Part shown: in pieces, positions 9,009 to 18,216 of the stretch | Position numbering within the stretch: position 1 is the first letter of the stretch | Layout: every line of letters begins with the position of its first letter | From: Bradyrhizobium iriomotense | Lineage (GTDB): Bacteria; Pseudomonadota; Alphaproteobacteria; Rhizobiales; Xanthobacteraceae | NCBI RefSeq assembly: GCF_030160715.1 | Contig: NZ_BSOW01000015.1 | Coordinates: 1 to 64,000 of the forward strand | DNA length: 64,000 bases | Reading direction: 5' to 3' | The notes under the pieces: generated by a model | Database searches by the model: none | Told to the model about the DNA's origin: nothing | The model's input: only the letters and a program-made list of their open reading frames with translations | Made by a program: the position numbers and the translations under genes

Positions 9009-9753
9009 GCGTTGCCTGCGACAGCTGCGCCTGTCGGGCGTTCGCGACACGCTGCAGACGCGCGTGCTGCAGGCGCAGGGCGCCAACCAGCCATTCCTCG
9101 AGACCTTCTCCCTGATCCTGCAGGACGAACTGGACCGTCGTCAGTCCCGCCTTATCGAGCGACGATACCAGCAATCCGGACTCGACGAAAAACTGACGCT
9201 CGCCGAGTTCGACTGGACCTTCAATCCCAGATTGCCGCGCCAGACTTGCTTCCAGCTCCACACCCTGGCGTTCATTGCCGCCGGCGAAAACGCGCTGCTC
9301 GTCGGCAAACCTGGCACCGGGAAGTCCTACATCGCCAAGGCGATCGCCTATCGGGCGATCCTGCAAAGCCACAAGGTCCAGTATCTTGAGACCGACGACT
9401 TCTTCCACCGCTACGCCATGAACTCCCCGGCACAACGCGAGGTCCGGCTGCGAACCATCATCGACTGCGACCTCCTCGTGCTGGACGATCTGTTCCTCGC
9501 ACGCGCCATCCCTGACGACGCCGGCGCATTGCTGCAGACCCTGATCCATCAGCGCTACAAACTGCGCCGCAGCGTCATCGTTACCTCCAATCGCGTCGTG
9601 CAGGACTGGGGGACATACCTGGGGGACAACACCATGAGCACGACGATCCTCGATCGCCTGATGCATCATTGCCATCTGCTTGAGTTCGACGGACGCAGCT
9701 ATCGGCTCAAAGAGGCCGCTGAAACTCTTGCCCGGGAAACAAAGGCAAACTAA
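8986..9753 (+). CDS. istB: IstB helper ATPase of the IS21 element
   Basis: A 255-residue AAA+/DnaA-like ATPase that assists IstA in target selection and transposition. The Walker A motif GKPGTGKS is at residues ~106-113, and Walker B (CDLLVLDDLFLA) follows about 55 residues later. SVIVTSNR matches the sensor-I segment. Length and motifs are complete. The ATG at 8986 is preceded by GGAG at a normal distance and overlaps the end of istA, the usual translational coupling. Unlike istA it appears intact. Confidence 0.92.
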   Translation: MMTMPEIERCLRQLRLSGVRDTLQTRVLQAQGANQPFLETFSLILQDELDRRQSRLIERRYQQSGLDEKLTLAEFDWTFNPRLPRQTCFQLHTLAFIAAGENALLVGKPGTGKSYIAKAIAYRAILQSHKVQYLETDDFFHRYAMNSPAQREVRLRTIIDCDLLVLDDLFLARAIPDDAGALLQTLIHQRYKLRRSVIVTSNRVVQDWGTYLGDNTMSTTILDRLMHHCHLLEFDGRSYRLKEAAETLARETKAN

Positions 9754-9828
9754 CAATCACCACGTCCTGCCTCGCGGGTGGAGGAATTTGACTGACCATA
9801 CCCGGAGGAATTTGAAGTGACCCGCGGG

Positions 9829-9836
9829 GGCGTGCT
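9829..9836 (+). repeat. Target-site duplication of the IS21 element, right copy
   Basis: Exact repeat of 7113-7120 (ggcgtgct). Deleting the IS21 element with one copy restores the reading frame of the host IS110 gene. Confidence 0.85.
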
Positions 9837-10612
9837 TGCGCCACTACAGTTGCCACTCCAGTGCCGAGACGATTGCGAAGGCGCTCACCGGGAGCTACCG
9901 CGCCGAGCATCTGTTTGCGCTCGAGCAGGCACTTGCGCTTTACGACACCTACCACGAGAAGGCATCTGCCTGCGACGCCCGGATCGAAGCCGTGTTGAAG
10001 GAACTGAGCAACCATCGCGGTCGTGGTCATGGACCAGCACCGCCGGCCTCGCTGCGTCGGAATCGGACCGATCAGGCGAACGCTCTAGCTTTCGACGTCC
10101 GCGAGGCGCTATTCGCGCTGGGAAAAGACATCACCACGATCGACGGCCTCGGTCCTTACCTCTCGCTGAAGCTGATCGCTGAATGCGGTGACGACCTCTC
10201 CTCGTGGCCAAGCGCAAAGCATTTTACCTCCTGGCTAGGACTGGCGCCGAGCAACAAGGTCTCCGGCGGCAAAAGGCTCTCGTCCCGAACGCGCCGATCC
10301 GGCGGCCGGGCGGCGGCGCTTCTGCGCCTTGCTGCCGTCACCGTCGGACGCACCGATACTGCGCTCGGCGCCTTTTACAGGCGACTTTCATCGCGCATCG
10401 GTAAGGCCAAGGCAGTGACCGCCACGGCCCGCAAGATCGCAGTTCTGTTCTACAATGCTGTGCGATACGGAATGGACTATGTCGATCCCGGGGCCTCGTC
10501 CTACGAGACGCGCTACCGGACGCGAGTGGTCAACAATTTGCATCGGCGTGCCAAGGCATTCGGCTTCGTTCTCCAGCCCTTGGAGCCGCACGTCGGCGAT
10601 GCCGTTTCTTAG

Positions 10613-10875
10613 GAATCGTTCTCCAGCGTCAGCTCCCCGATCTTGGCGTGCAGCGTTTTCACGTCCACCGCGGGCTCGCTCGTTCTGTTGCCACCGCCAG
10701 CACCAAATACCTCGGCCGCCGCTTCCTGAAGCTGGGACTTCCACTGCGTGATCTGGTTCGGGTGCACGTCGAAATGCTCAGCCAGCTGGGCCAGCGTCAT
10801 CTCACCCTTGATCGCGGCTAACGCCACCTTCGCCTTGAATGCCGGTGCGTGCTGCCGACGGGTTCGTCTGCTCAT
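10613..10875 (-). pseudogene. IS3-family OrfA, 3'-truncated
   Basis: The frame from the ATG at 10875 reads MSRRTRRQHAPAFKAKVALAAI, then LAEHFDVHPNQITQWK, the HTH of IS3-group OrfA, followed by the leucine-rich segment LHAKIGELTLEND. OrfA normally continues with FLE and shifts into orfB; here the match ends within a codon or two of the IS110 right boundary. It reads toward the orfB remnant at 4801-4893 and shares the same pair of end repeats, so both belong to one disrupted element. Confidence 0.85.
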
Positions 10876-10914
10876 CGTCTCTCCTGATTCGCGGGACAAT
10901 CTTGCCCGCCGTCA

Positions 10915-10934
10915 GGCAGAAACTCCACTTATCG
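10915..10934 (-). repeat. Right inner end repeat of the IS3-type element
   Basis: Reverse-complement partner of 4777-4796 with one mismatch. It lies about 40 bases upstream of the orfA start, the expected place for the other terminal repeat. Confidence 0.75.
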
Positions 10935-11336
10935 CCCTGTCCAGAATTCCGGAGCCAGCTCTCACCACCAGTTTCCCAGCGATTTCAAGCCGTGAACACT
11001 ATGATGCCGCGTCAGTAGCGACGTATAAGAGTGTTCCGCGAGAGGGTGCGCGGATCGTGACTCATCGCTACGGTTCGATCGCGATTGTTTAAGCCCCGCG
11101 AACGGCGCAGCCCCGGGGGCTCGACTGACATCATTTCTATGCACCCCGTTCATGCTTCTTCGAGTGCCATCCTAAACTAGACACTGGGGAATCTCATTGT
11201 GACTTTCCTGACATTCTATGCGAGCGGGAATATTCCCTTCTGCCTACAGTCGACGAATAGAGATGCTTCGCGTTCATGCTCTCAACGAATCGTCGACCAT
11301 TTTCATCCGAACTTCGATGTCGCCTGCGCGACTATC
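10935..11336. other. Intergenic region, no supported gene
   Basis: About 400 bases between the mobile-element stack and the first hydrolase gene. No frame longer than about 80 codons and no recognisable family was found. Confidence 0.5.
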
Positions 11337-12497
11337 TTACTTCGCTGTATGCTTCTTGAGCCAAGCGTCGACTACGGCTGCGATCTGGAGATTGTTCTTC
11401 TCCCCCAACATGCCATGTCCGTTGCCATGGATTCCGATTTCGCCTAATCGGAGATGATCGTTGGCAACTCCCATCCTAGTCAGAAATCGTGACGTGCAAT
11501 TATCGTATCGAGCGTGATAACTGGCTTCGGTTGTCAAAATTAAAACCGGTTTACCCGCCAGATTCGGCAACCTCCTCGAAGGTCCGTCAACATACCGACA
11601 TGGAATAAGATCTGGGGCTGCAGCAGGCTCGTCGGTCAACCGTAGCTCCAGAGGAGTCTTCACGGGTGGATCGTAGGTGAAGGGAGCGTCTGTTAACCCC
11701 CAAGGGCGGCTGCTCGCATCATTCGACGGTTTGCTTGTAGCAACAATCGGATCGTCTCTAAACGGAGGACCGGCGGGCTCAAGCGCGACAATGGCCCTAA
11801 CCAAGCGAGGCCGCGCATCTGCAGCGAGCCACGCGAACTGCCCACCGTGGGAGAAGGCAACCAGGACTGCCGGACCCACTTTATCCAACAATGCTGCTAA
11901 CGCAGATTGCGTCATTTCATCCGCTTGGCGCCCATTTGCGATACTCGCCATGGGCTGAGACAGGTATTGCCGGGAGACTACGTCGCTCGCTTCTTTTCCA
12001 TTGCCGGGGCGCTGGGTGAAGAGTCTCGCTTGCGGCCACAAATGGTAGCGATCAGGATTGTTGACGAACTTCTCCAGACGCTCGATCGAACCGACGCCGA
12101 TCGGCCCATCCACTTCGGCATAGTAAGCAGATCGACCGCAAGCGGGTCGATCTATGATGTAGGTCGAATAGCCGCGGCGAACGAAATATTCGGCCCAGCC
12201 TTCCCTGTCATCCGGCGTTCCAAGCCATGACAGAGATCCAGAAGCACACCCCCCTCCTATAAAGACAAGCGGAAAGCGATGCTTCAATTTTTTCGGGATT
12301 TGATATTGCACAAACATAGCGTCAGCAATGAGTGTGCCTGCATGAAGCGTGACCTCATGGCCACCTACGTAGAAGTATCCCTCTCGCTCCAGAATTAGAG
12401 GCGGCTCCGCGGCTCGATCGCTGGAAGCCCGCGCTAAGCTTCCCACGAATAGGGAGGCGAGCGCTCCTGCTGCAAGAGCGAGCGACCGGAAAAACAT
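11337..12497 (-). CDS. Secreted alpha/beta hydrolase
   Basis: About 386 residues from the chosen ATG at 12497. That ATG is followed by a clear signal peptide (MFFRSLALAAGALASLFVG ending near LARA). The fold shows the oxyanion-region segment PLVFIGGGCASGS, RGYSTYIIDRPACGRS, and the nucleophile elbow AFSHGGQ near residue 216. The catalytic His is probably in the C-terminal GIHGNGHGM segment. A more upstream ATG at ~12602 gives an unlikely charged leader. The substrate is unknown; this is one of three alpha/beta hydrolases around the redox operon. It stands alone, between mobile-element debris and pseudogenes. Confidence 0.8.
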   Translation of the reverse strand: MFFRSLALAAGALASLFVGSLARASSDRAAEPPLILEREGYFYVGGHEVTLHAGTLIADAMFVQYQIPKKLKHRFPLVFIGGGCASGSLSWLGTPDDREGWAEYFVRRGYSTYIIDRPACGRSAYYAEVDGPIGVGSIERLEKFVNNPDRYHLWPQARLFTQRPGNGKEASDVVSRQYLSQPMASIANGRQADEMTQSALAALLDKVGPAVLVAFSHGGQFAWLAADARPRLVRAIVALEPAGPPFRDDPIVATSKPSNDASSRPWGLTDAPFTYDPPVKTPLELRLTDEPAAAPDLIPCRYVDGPSRRLPNLAGKPVLILTTEASYHARYDNCTSRFLTRMGVANDHLRLGEIGIHGNGHGMLGEKNNLQIAAVVDAWLKKHTAK

Positions 12498-12834
12498 CCT
12501 GGTAGATTTACATCCTGTACGCGTGCGAAAGCGGGAAGAAGCCGGTCGGCGGGACAAATCCAATGATGCGATCTTTGTCGAGTATAGATTCTTACTCATC
12601 ATGAATTCCTGTCGAACAGAGGGCGTGCCCCGACGATGATCGGCTGCATAATAGCGAAATTCTGCTGTATCATGGTTCCGGCGTGATAGCGCGCTCCCAG
12701 ATTTGGTGGCGCGCGCCTCCCCGGTTTCCGGCTTAGTGTGTAGCCTGGGGGGCGCGATGACTCGATCGATCTCCTGCCTGCGAACGCCAGGCCTGGTGCG
12801 CCAGCGCAGTCCTGATCTTGCCGGGACAATACTG
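12498..12834. other. Upstream region of the secreted hydrolase, no gene seen
   Basis: About 340 bases with no recognisable coding sequence. It probably holds the hydrolase promoter. Its right edge runs into the cytochrome b561 duplication. Confidence 0.4.
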
Positions 12835-13125
12835 ATCGCTCCCATTATGGCCATGGCTGTGGGTCGTGTCGCGCCTGTGCAGGCGTCCTAGCATAGTCGA
12901 GAATGGCGTGGAGCCCCGCACGAAATTGACAAACCGGGCGGTCGAGGAGCCCACCAAGCCCCAATAGAGACGCATCAGCACGATCCAGAGGATCGCGTAG
13001 CCGCTCTACAGGTGATATTCGGTTGATGCCAGTCCACCAGCACACACTGATCCCAATGACCAGCAGCCAGTGCATGGCGCGCACCGGTAAGTCCCAGACT
13101 CTGAGGTCCGTTGTGTTGGCAAGCG
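12835..13125 (-). pseudogene. Cytochrome b561 gene fragment, duplicate of the copy at 19.3-20.0 kb
   Basis: These ~290 bases repeat the first half of the cytochrome b561 gene at 19265-19996 with high identity, estimated by eye at above 85 percent. The residues TDLRVWDLPVRAMHWLLVIG are readable in the minus frame. Small deletions break the frame: near 13018 a deletion removes the bases for NELEY, and another lies near 12890 in the region of LHRRETPHSHGH. The rest of the gene is missing. It is a dead partial duplicate of a gene 7 kb away. Confidence 0.9.
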
Positions 13126-13379
13126 CCTCCGGCGAATGTTCAACTCTCTGGCCGGCAAGGCAGTGTGTCCAAAGAGATTCGAGATCGTCTGCGAAATCAT
13201 GCTCCAGGACGTCAGCTCCAAAAACTATGATCGGTGGCATTACATGCCCGAGAAGCGCGCCCGAATGGCAAAGTGGAACAAGTTCGCGCGCGCCATGCTG
13301 GCGAAGAAGCGCTTAAAGGTCCGCATGAGCGACCTTCCAAATCTCTCTCGGCCCGAAAAGGCGCCAAGCCGACGACCGA

Positions 13380-14000
13380 AATTGATACGCAAGGCTATTC
13401 GACGTTCGTCAGCGATCTTAAGAGGAAGATTGCGGAGGCGGGGCATCGTGTCGGTCTCTACTGGAACATTGGACGCGATATCCTCGCGCGGCAGGAACGG
13501 GACGGATGGGGCGCCAAGATCATCGATCGTCTAGCCGACGATCTTGGCCGAGCTTCCCTGAGATGGCCGGGCCGTCCGCCCGAAACCTGAAGTATATGGG
13601 CGCCTTCGTTGAGGCGTGGCCGGATGGCGAAATTGCGCAACAGGTTGTTGCACTATTGCCTTGGGCCATAACGTCCACCTGCTTGATGCAGCCAAGGCGC
13701 CCGAGGAACACGCTTGGTACGCCCGCCAGGCGATCGAACACGGATGGAGCCGCAACGTACTCATCCATCAGATCGATAGTAACCTTCTCGTCCGTCAAGG
13801 CAGCGCGCTCACAAGCTTTTCGCAAACCCTGCCAGCCCAGCAATCCGAGCCAGCAGATCCTGAAGAACCCCTACACCTTTCGACTTTCCCTCGCTTGGCC
13901 CTGAGATGCATGAGCGCGATCTCTAACGCGGGCTCATCGAGCATCACCACCCTGCACACCCGCCTCACAGTGGCCAGTGCTTCGCCACTCGCACACCAAC
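13380..14000 (+). pseudogene. DUF1016 (YhcG-type) PD-(D/E)XK nuclease gene, frameshifted
   Basis: The family sequence can be followed through three frames. Frame 1 has YSTFVSDLKRKIAEAG, YWNIGRDILARQ and WGAKIIDRLADDLGRA. A shifted frame has FPEMAGPSARNLKYMGAFVEAWPD. A third frame, from about 13660, has LGHNVHLLDAAKAPEEHAWYARQAIEHGWSRNVLIHQI. The order is that of DUF1016/PDDEXK nuclease proteins (~350 residues). At least two frameshifts occur and the C-terminal catalytic half is unreadable. Intact relatives often sit with restriction or defence genes; none is nearby. Confidence 0.75.
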
Positions 14001-14331
14001 TCGATTGCTGTCGATGGCGCCACACGGAATCAATCGGCAGCGCCCCGACGGCTCATCCTCTCATGTTCTACGGCCTAAAGAATGCGAATGCGAAGGTCCG
14101 GCGAGAGCGGTTTAGCCATAGGGGGCTGGCCTCCATCACCAGCCGCCAGGGTGAAGCACGATCGCCCCGAATCGCGCTCGTTCACGTCCAGGTACATAAC
14201 CGGCATCGGCTCAATGAGCATTCCGCGGGCGTCTCGTAAGCTGGAGGCAACGGAATCTTTTTCACCATTATGTCGCATTTTTGGGTCTATCATTCTAGAA
14301 TTCAAGTGAATCGATCTAAGAAGCGATAGGC

Positions 14332-14700
14332 ATGGGCATCAGTCGACTAGGCAACGGCAACTACTATGCGCTGCACGAAATTTGGGACTTTGTGGTCGAG
14401 AAACTCGAAGAGGCACCGGGATTGAGATGCGTGGTCCAAGAGCGGAGTACGTTGCTTTTCCTGTCGTGCGCCGGCCTGATCGGTTATCTTGACCTGAACG
14501 GAAGGGAGATCAGAAACGAGGCCGATTTCGCAGCCTACTTGTTGAACGGATTCGCATTGAATGTCACCGTGCCGGGCGATGGCGTCTCTGGTCGACCGTG
14601 CATTGGACTTCCGCTAACAAAGCCCGCGGCAGAACTTGAGAGCGTATGCAATCGCATAATCGCAGCGTGCGTTGCGTTGTTGAGCGAGCCGGGATGTGAG
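14332..14700 (+). pseudogene. PLP-dependent aminotransferase, C-terminal remnant
   Basis: Residues such as VVEKLEEAPGLRCVV, SCAGLIGYLDLNGREI, DFAAYLLNGFALNV and LTKPAAELESVCNRI match the C-terminal small domain of class I/II aminotransferases. The PLP lysine and the whole N-terminal domain are missing. The frame continues beyond ~14700 without family similarity. It is not a copy of the aminotransferase at 39 kb. Nothing suggests that it is functional. Confidence 0.6.
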
Positions 14701-15420
14701 GGCCCCGACGCACCGTTGTCAGCTCTTGTCGGAAGCCAACAGAACAACCACTGGGACCGATCGTTCAGCTGTAAGCGCTCTAGCGAGGCACGCCGGTGTC
14801 ATGGAGCAGACGCGTCAGCCCTCCCGTCGCCCCGAAGGACTTCGACGGAATCCGCCTCGCTCCACCGAGCTCGGCCGAAAACCCTGTATGCCTAGTCGTT
14901 CGCAAACCCCGATGATCTTCTCCTTTCCCGCACGTCCTTGAGCACGAGAGTCGTCGACATCCTGAACACTTCCAGAAAATGAAGAAGCCGATCGAATGTC
15001 GATTATTCGGCTAATAATAGTCATACGGCACAGCCGCGGGAGCATTAGCCGCGGATAGGGACTGATCGCACAAGCTTCCCCGGTGGGCATCGCCCCCCGC
15101 ACTCGTCCAAAGCGTGAGATGATCCCCAAGACCGTTTGAGCGAGCGCACGAACGTACAGAAAAATTCTCGCTCGGACTTGGCAAATATCGGCACGATAAC
15201 GCCCTACGTCGGTTCCGTCGCGACAGTCCGGGGCAACGAGGCGAGGTTGAAGTGTTGCCGGCCACTTCGCGCGGCGCGACTTCCGACGCAGGTATGACTT
15301 GGCCGGCAAGCGCCGCACAACGGTTGGGTCAGCCGTAAAATGCTGAAGAGCCGACAGCGCAGATGCAATCAACCCTTTCAGAAGTTGGAGCACCGACAAT
15401 TCGATGCGGTTCATTCCAAT
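14701..15420. other. Region without a supported gene
   Basis: About 700 bases of open but unrecognisable frames, part of the decayed corridor between the two secreted hydrolases. A 199-codon minus-strand frame exists, but it has no family signature and atypical composition. Confidence 0.4.
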
Positions 15421-16551
15421 TTATTTGGACTGCTTTCCCAAATGACCGTCGAAGAATTTCACGATGATATTCCAAGCCTCGTGCTGCTCTGGCACGTCGG
15501 TACTAAAAATGTATTGTGCAAACGAGCAATGGGTGGCTCCCTCCAAGACGAAAAGCCGAGCGTCGACGCCCGCCTCCACAAGATGAATGTGTGTGGTAAT
15601 GGCGGATGACATCGCCGCATCGCGAGTACCCGTCATGAAGATGGTGGGCGGGAACTCCTTCAACAGTTCGGGATGATTTACCGGCGATACCATTGGATCA
15701 TCAAGATCGGTGCCCTCAAAATAGGTGTGCTTGACCTTGGCTTGATAACCAAGCGCGCTCGGACGCGCCAAGGCATTCAAATGATCGCTGTCACCCGGTT
15801 TACTCGATAGACTACCTCCGGATCCAAAAATCCCAATGGCACCGGGCTTTGGCAATCCGTGCGTTTGAAACCACGCGACCGATTGCGCTGTTAGGCTTCC
15901 TCCGGCCGAACAGCCATAAATCCCGATGTTCTCGGGACGATACGTTTTCAGCAGCTCAGCATAGACCTTCGCGACATCCTCACTAGCTGCGGGGAAGTGG
16001 AACTCCGGTGCCTCTCGGTAGTCCACTGTAATGACTTTTATTCTACCTATGCTAGCGATCGGCGTGGATTCTATCTGACCGTCGTAGCGAGCTCCGTAAG
16101 AGAATCCTCCACCATGCAGATTGATCAGAACGCGTTGCCGGTTGGCATCCGAGACGCCCTGAACCGGCTGCACAACGTCTGTCTGAACCCCTCCAATCAT
16201 TTCCGGCTCTATATTGACCGGAAACGTGCGCCGGATCTCCTTCAGCAGAGGAATCCAAACTTCTTTGTCCCACAATTCGCCAAATTTGGACTCTGGCATC
16301 CCTGGCGTCACAAGCCCGTAAACCCGCCCCATCGAACGTTCACGCCTAACGAAATCTCTCTTTGCCTCGTCACTCACCAGCGCGGAGTACGGCAAATGAA
16401 ACGCGTGTACATCCACACCCCCGTCATCGTGAACAAGCAAACCTGGATTTTGTTCTGCCCCATAAGTGCGGGACAACTCCCTACCCCCATAGAGCGCGAA
16501 TAGTGCGGTTACCGCGCAGCCAATCGCACAAAGCAATCCCGCCCTCGTCAT
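15421..16551 (-). CDS. Exported alpha/beta hydrolase of the hormone-sensitive-lipase type
   Basis: A 376-residue esterase or lipase-like enzyme. After an N-terminal hydrophobic export segment (LLCAIGCAVTALFALYGG) it shows the HSL oxyanion motif HGGGFSYG near residue 145, the nucleophile elbow GCSAGG near residue 212, GTRDAAMS (Asp) near 308 and GATHCSF (His) near 340, so the triad is complete. The ATG at 16551 has AAAGGA upstream and begins the export signal. It follows the redox operon on the same strand with a strong hairpin in the gap. The substrate is unknown, but export places it in the same compartment as the redox proteins. Confidence 0.87.
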   Translation of the reverse strand: MTRAGLLCAIGCAVTALFALYGGRELSRTYGAEQNPGLLVHDDGGVDVHAFHLPYSALVSDEAKRDFVRRERSMGRVYGLVTPGMPESKFGELWDKEVWIPLLKEIRRTFPVNIEPEMIGGVQTDVVQPVQGVSDANRQRVLINLHGGGFSYGARYDGQIESTPIASIGRIKVITVDYREAPEFHFPAASEDVAKVYAELLKTYRPENIGIYGCSAGGSLTAQSVAWFQTHGLPKPGAIGIFGSGGSLSSKPGDSDHLNALARPSALGYQAKVKHTYFEGTDLDDPMVSPVNHPELLKEFPPTIFMTGTRDAAMSSAITTHIHLVEAGVDARLFVLEGATHCSFAQYIFSTDVPEQHEAWNIIVKFFDGHLGKQSK

Positions 16552-16632
16552 AGAGTCGTATCCTTTGCTAAGAGTGAAACCTTGAGGAAAGCCTGGTTTG
16601 GCTAGGCGACCCGCATGGGCAACCCGCAGGGT

Positions 16633-16660
16633 CGAGGCGGCCGACTTCCCGGCCGCCTCG
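16633..16660 (-). terminator. Strong intergenic hairpin between the redox operon and the hydrolase gene
   Basis: A perfect 10-bp GC-rich stem (CGAGGCGGCC paired with GGCCGCCTCG) with an 8-base loop lies between the stop of the operon's last gene and the start of the next hydrolase. No U-run follows in the direction of transcription, so it may be a processing or stability hairpin, or an atypical terminator. Confidence 0.5.
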
Positions 16661-16697
16661 GACGAGTGATTTGCTGCCGGGGACTGCAACTGATGTG

Positions 16698-18194
16698 CTA
16701 CCGATATATGCAGGTCTCTAATCGCTCATCGTATTTGGTGTTGCGCTTGCGGTTACCCTGGTCATCGATCGGGTACCCGCAAAGGTCCAGACCAACTCCG
16801 TCCGGATAGTGAGGCCGATCTAGCGTCTTAAGGATAAAATCCCTGCTGGAAAGATCTTTGATAAATCCTTCAAGGTAGGGATAGGCTGCTTCTCTACAGC
16901 CAGGCGGGACATCCTGAGGAATGAGGGCTTCAGCGCCCTTGGCGACGCTGGTCTTGCAAGCTTCGAATACGGTCCTTCGCCATTCGTTACCCGCCCGGAT
17001 CGGGATAGTCATCGGCTGGTCGGGGTCCACGACGAAAGCTGAAGACATCATCATGCGGTAAGCAGTGGAGATGCCATCATACTGGCGGGTCTTTTCGTTA
17101 TACATGCCGTCAGCATTGCGGCGGAGTGCATAGTAAAGCGCTACATGATCCTCATGGTATACCTCGTCCAGGGAGCCGGCGCCGGCGGTGCTGCTCCCGC
17201 CGAAGGAGGCATCTCCATAAAGGTCGCGCCAATCGCGATAACCGCCAATTAGGCTGGTGGCGCTCAAACCATCAGGCGCGATGACCAGACGTATCTTGCC
17301 CTTGGTGAAATTGGTGTCGCCAGTTTGGTCATAATAATAGGCCATACGCGGCGTGTGCAGATGCTCGACCTGTTCGGTCTCCACCACGCCGTTTTTGATG
17401 GTCGCCTTCAGCTTAGTGTACCGCGCGGACCTCAGAATGCGGTACGAATAGTCGATCCCGACGCCACCACGGGCGTCCCTTACGATTTGGTCGGGCGAAT
17501 TGCCGATCTCGACCGTCGCATCGCTGTCGTTCATCGGATCCTGATGGCCGGAGATCCTGATCACTATGGTATGGAGGCCATCCAGCATCGCCGTATCGTA
17601 GCGCAGGGCCAGGGTGGCGTTGCCATTGCCACGCCACGGCGCATCGCATCCCCAGGCGCGGTACAAGGCGTTGTCAATGCCTTTCTCGCCGTCCGGACTG
17701 ACAAAGTCGTTGGGTCCGATCTTACCGTCCAGATTGAAACCATCAGCAATGCGGCTGGTTACCTCCGGCTGCCCCGGGTCTTGCGCCGCCCAGGGATTGA
17801 CGTAGGTTTCGATCCCTCGCTTGTAGCCGCGGTAAGAAATGGCGCGGGCAAAGACTTTTCCGCGCACCTTGTGGGTGTCCCCCCGTATTTGGTCCAGCCC
17901 GGGGGGCTCGACGATCCAATCGATCTCCTGTTGTGAATACCACTTCTGGCGAGCGAGTGTGGACCTGCGCTGCTCGGAATCGGTGAAAAAATTGGTGCTC
18001 CCGTGCGGGCAGTCTACGCCCGGCTCGATCTCCGTGCCGCGCGTGAACCCGGCGCGGCCGCCGTAGCGGAACGCATATCCATAGCTGCTCACGACAAAGC
18101 CGCGAGTCCAAGGGTCCGCCTTGGCGGGTACCGGGTCGCTGCAGGTCAGGGCTGTAGCAGCCGCAAAAGCTAATAGCGCTCTACTCATTTTCAT
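16698..18194 (-). CDS. Secreted protein of unknown function, last gene of the redox operon
   Basis: A 498-residue protein with a signal peptide (MKMSRALLAFAAATALTCSDPVPAKA). The ATG at 18194 has GGGAGA just upstream. The mature part is rich in aromatic residues and Asp/Asn and contains four or five Cys (VDCPHGS, GCDAPW, FEACKTS, PPGCREA, LDLCGYP), which suggests disulphides in the periplasm or a surface location. No known catalytic motif was recognised. The run of seven same-strand genes and short gaps places it with cytochromes, a cupredoxin and the DUF1592/DUF1552 pair. It may be the catalytic or substrate-binding member of the set. Confidence 0.7.
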   Translation of the reverse strand: MKMSRALLAFAAATALTCSDPVPAKADPWTRGFVVSSYGYAFRYGGRAGFTRGTEIEPGVDCPHGSTNFFTDSEQRRSTLARQKWYSQQEIDWIVEPPGLDQIRGDTHKVRGKVFARAISYRGYKRGIETYVNPWAAQDPGQPEVTSRIADGFNLDGKIGPNDFVSPDGEKGIDNALYRAWGCDAPWRGNGNATLALRYDTAMLDGLHTIVIRISGHQDPMNDSDATVEIGNSPDQIVRDARGGVGIDYSYRILRSARYTKLKATIKNGVVETEQVEHLHTPRMAYYYDQTGDTNFTKGKIRLVIAPDGLSATSLIGGYRDWRDLYGDASFGGSSTAGAGSLDEVYHEDHVALYYALRRNADGMYNEKTRQYDGISTAYRMMMSSAFVVDPDQPMTIPIRAGNEWRRTVFEACKTSVAKGAEALIPQDVPPGCREAAYPYLEGFIKDLSSRDFILKTLDRPHYPDGVGLDLCGYPIDDQGNRKRNTKYDERLETCIYR

Positions 18195-18216
18195 GATGCT
18201 CTCCCAACGGCAGGAT

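Larger units (their letters stand above)
7121..9828 (+). mobile_element. IS21-family insertion sequence
   Basis: The element carries istA and istB and is inserted in the IS110 gene. The left end, from about 7121, and the reverse complement of the right end, to about 9828, share an imperfect inverted repeat of ~36 bases containing GGGTATGGTCA. Each end has a second partial copy of the repeat just inside it, as is usual for IS21 relatives. The sequence ggcgtgct occurs at 7113-7120 and 9829-9836, an 8-base target duplication within the family's 4-8 base range. Length is about 2.7 kb. The istA gene has a frameshift, so autonomous movement is doubtful. Confidence 0.9.
6673..10612 (+). pseudogene. 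IS110-family transposase, truncated and split by an IS21 element
   Basis: The left exon-like part (6673-7120) reads LHRLVDWFTECGVETVVMEST, then VNARDAKHVPGRKTDVSDA, typical of the IS110 DEDD RuvC-like domain. The right part (9837-10612) contains IDGLGPYLSLKLIAE and SWLGLAPSNKVSGGK, the Transposase_20 region with its conserved Ser. Removing 7121-9836 joins the halves in frame (..EALAC then LRHYSCHSS..). The first ~60 residues, including the first catalytic Asp, are missing at the junction with the recombinase debris near 6672, so the gene was already damaged or lost its head through rearrangement. Confidence 0.85.
4777..10934. mobile_element. IS3-type element carrying nested insertions
   Basis: The two ends carry a 20-base inverted repeat with one mismatch (4777-4796 and 10915-10934). 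Between them, on the minus strand, are the head of an IS3 orfA at the right and the last ~30 codons of an IS3 orfB at the left. The orientation and order fit a single IS3-group element transcribed leftward. About 5.7 kb of other mobile DNA sits between the two halves: a DUF5372/recombinase module, an IS110 and an IS21. Most of orfB and the 3' end of orfA are missing, so the element cannot transpose by itself. Confidence 0.7.

Noticed and set aside
13120..13300. A possible tyrosine-integrase C-terminal fragment (KNYDRWHYMPEKRARMAKW)
   Set aside because: The stretch is short and the active-site residues are not visible. The resemblance to integrase tails is suggestive only.
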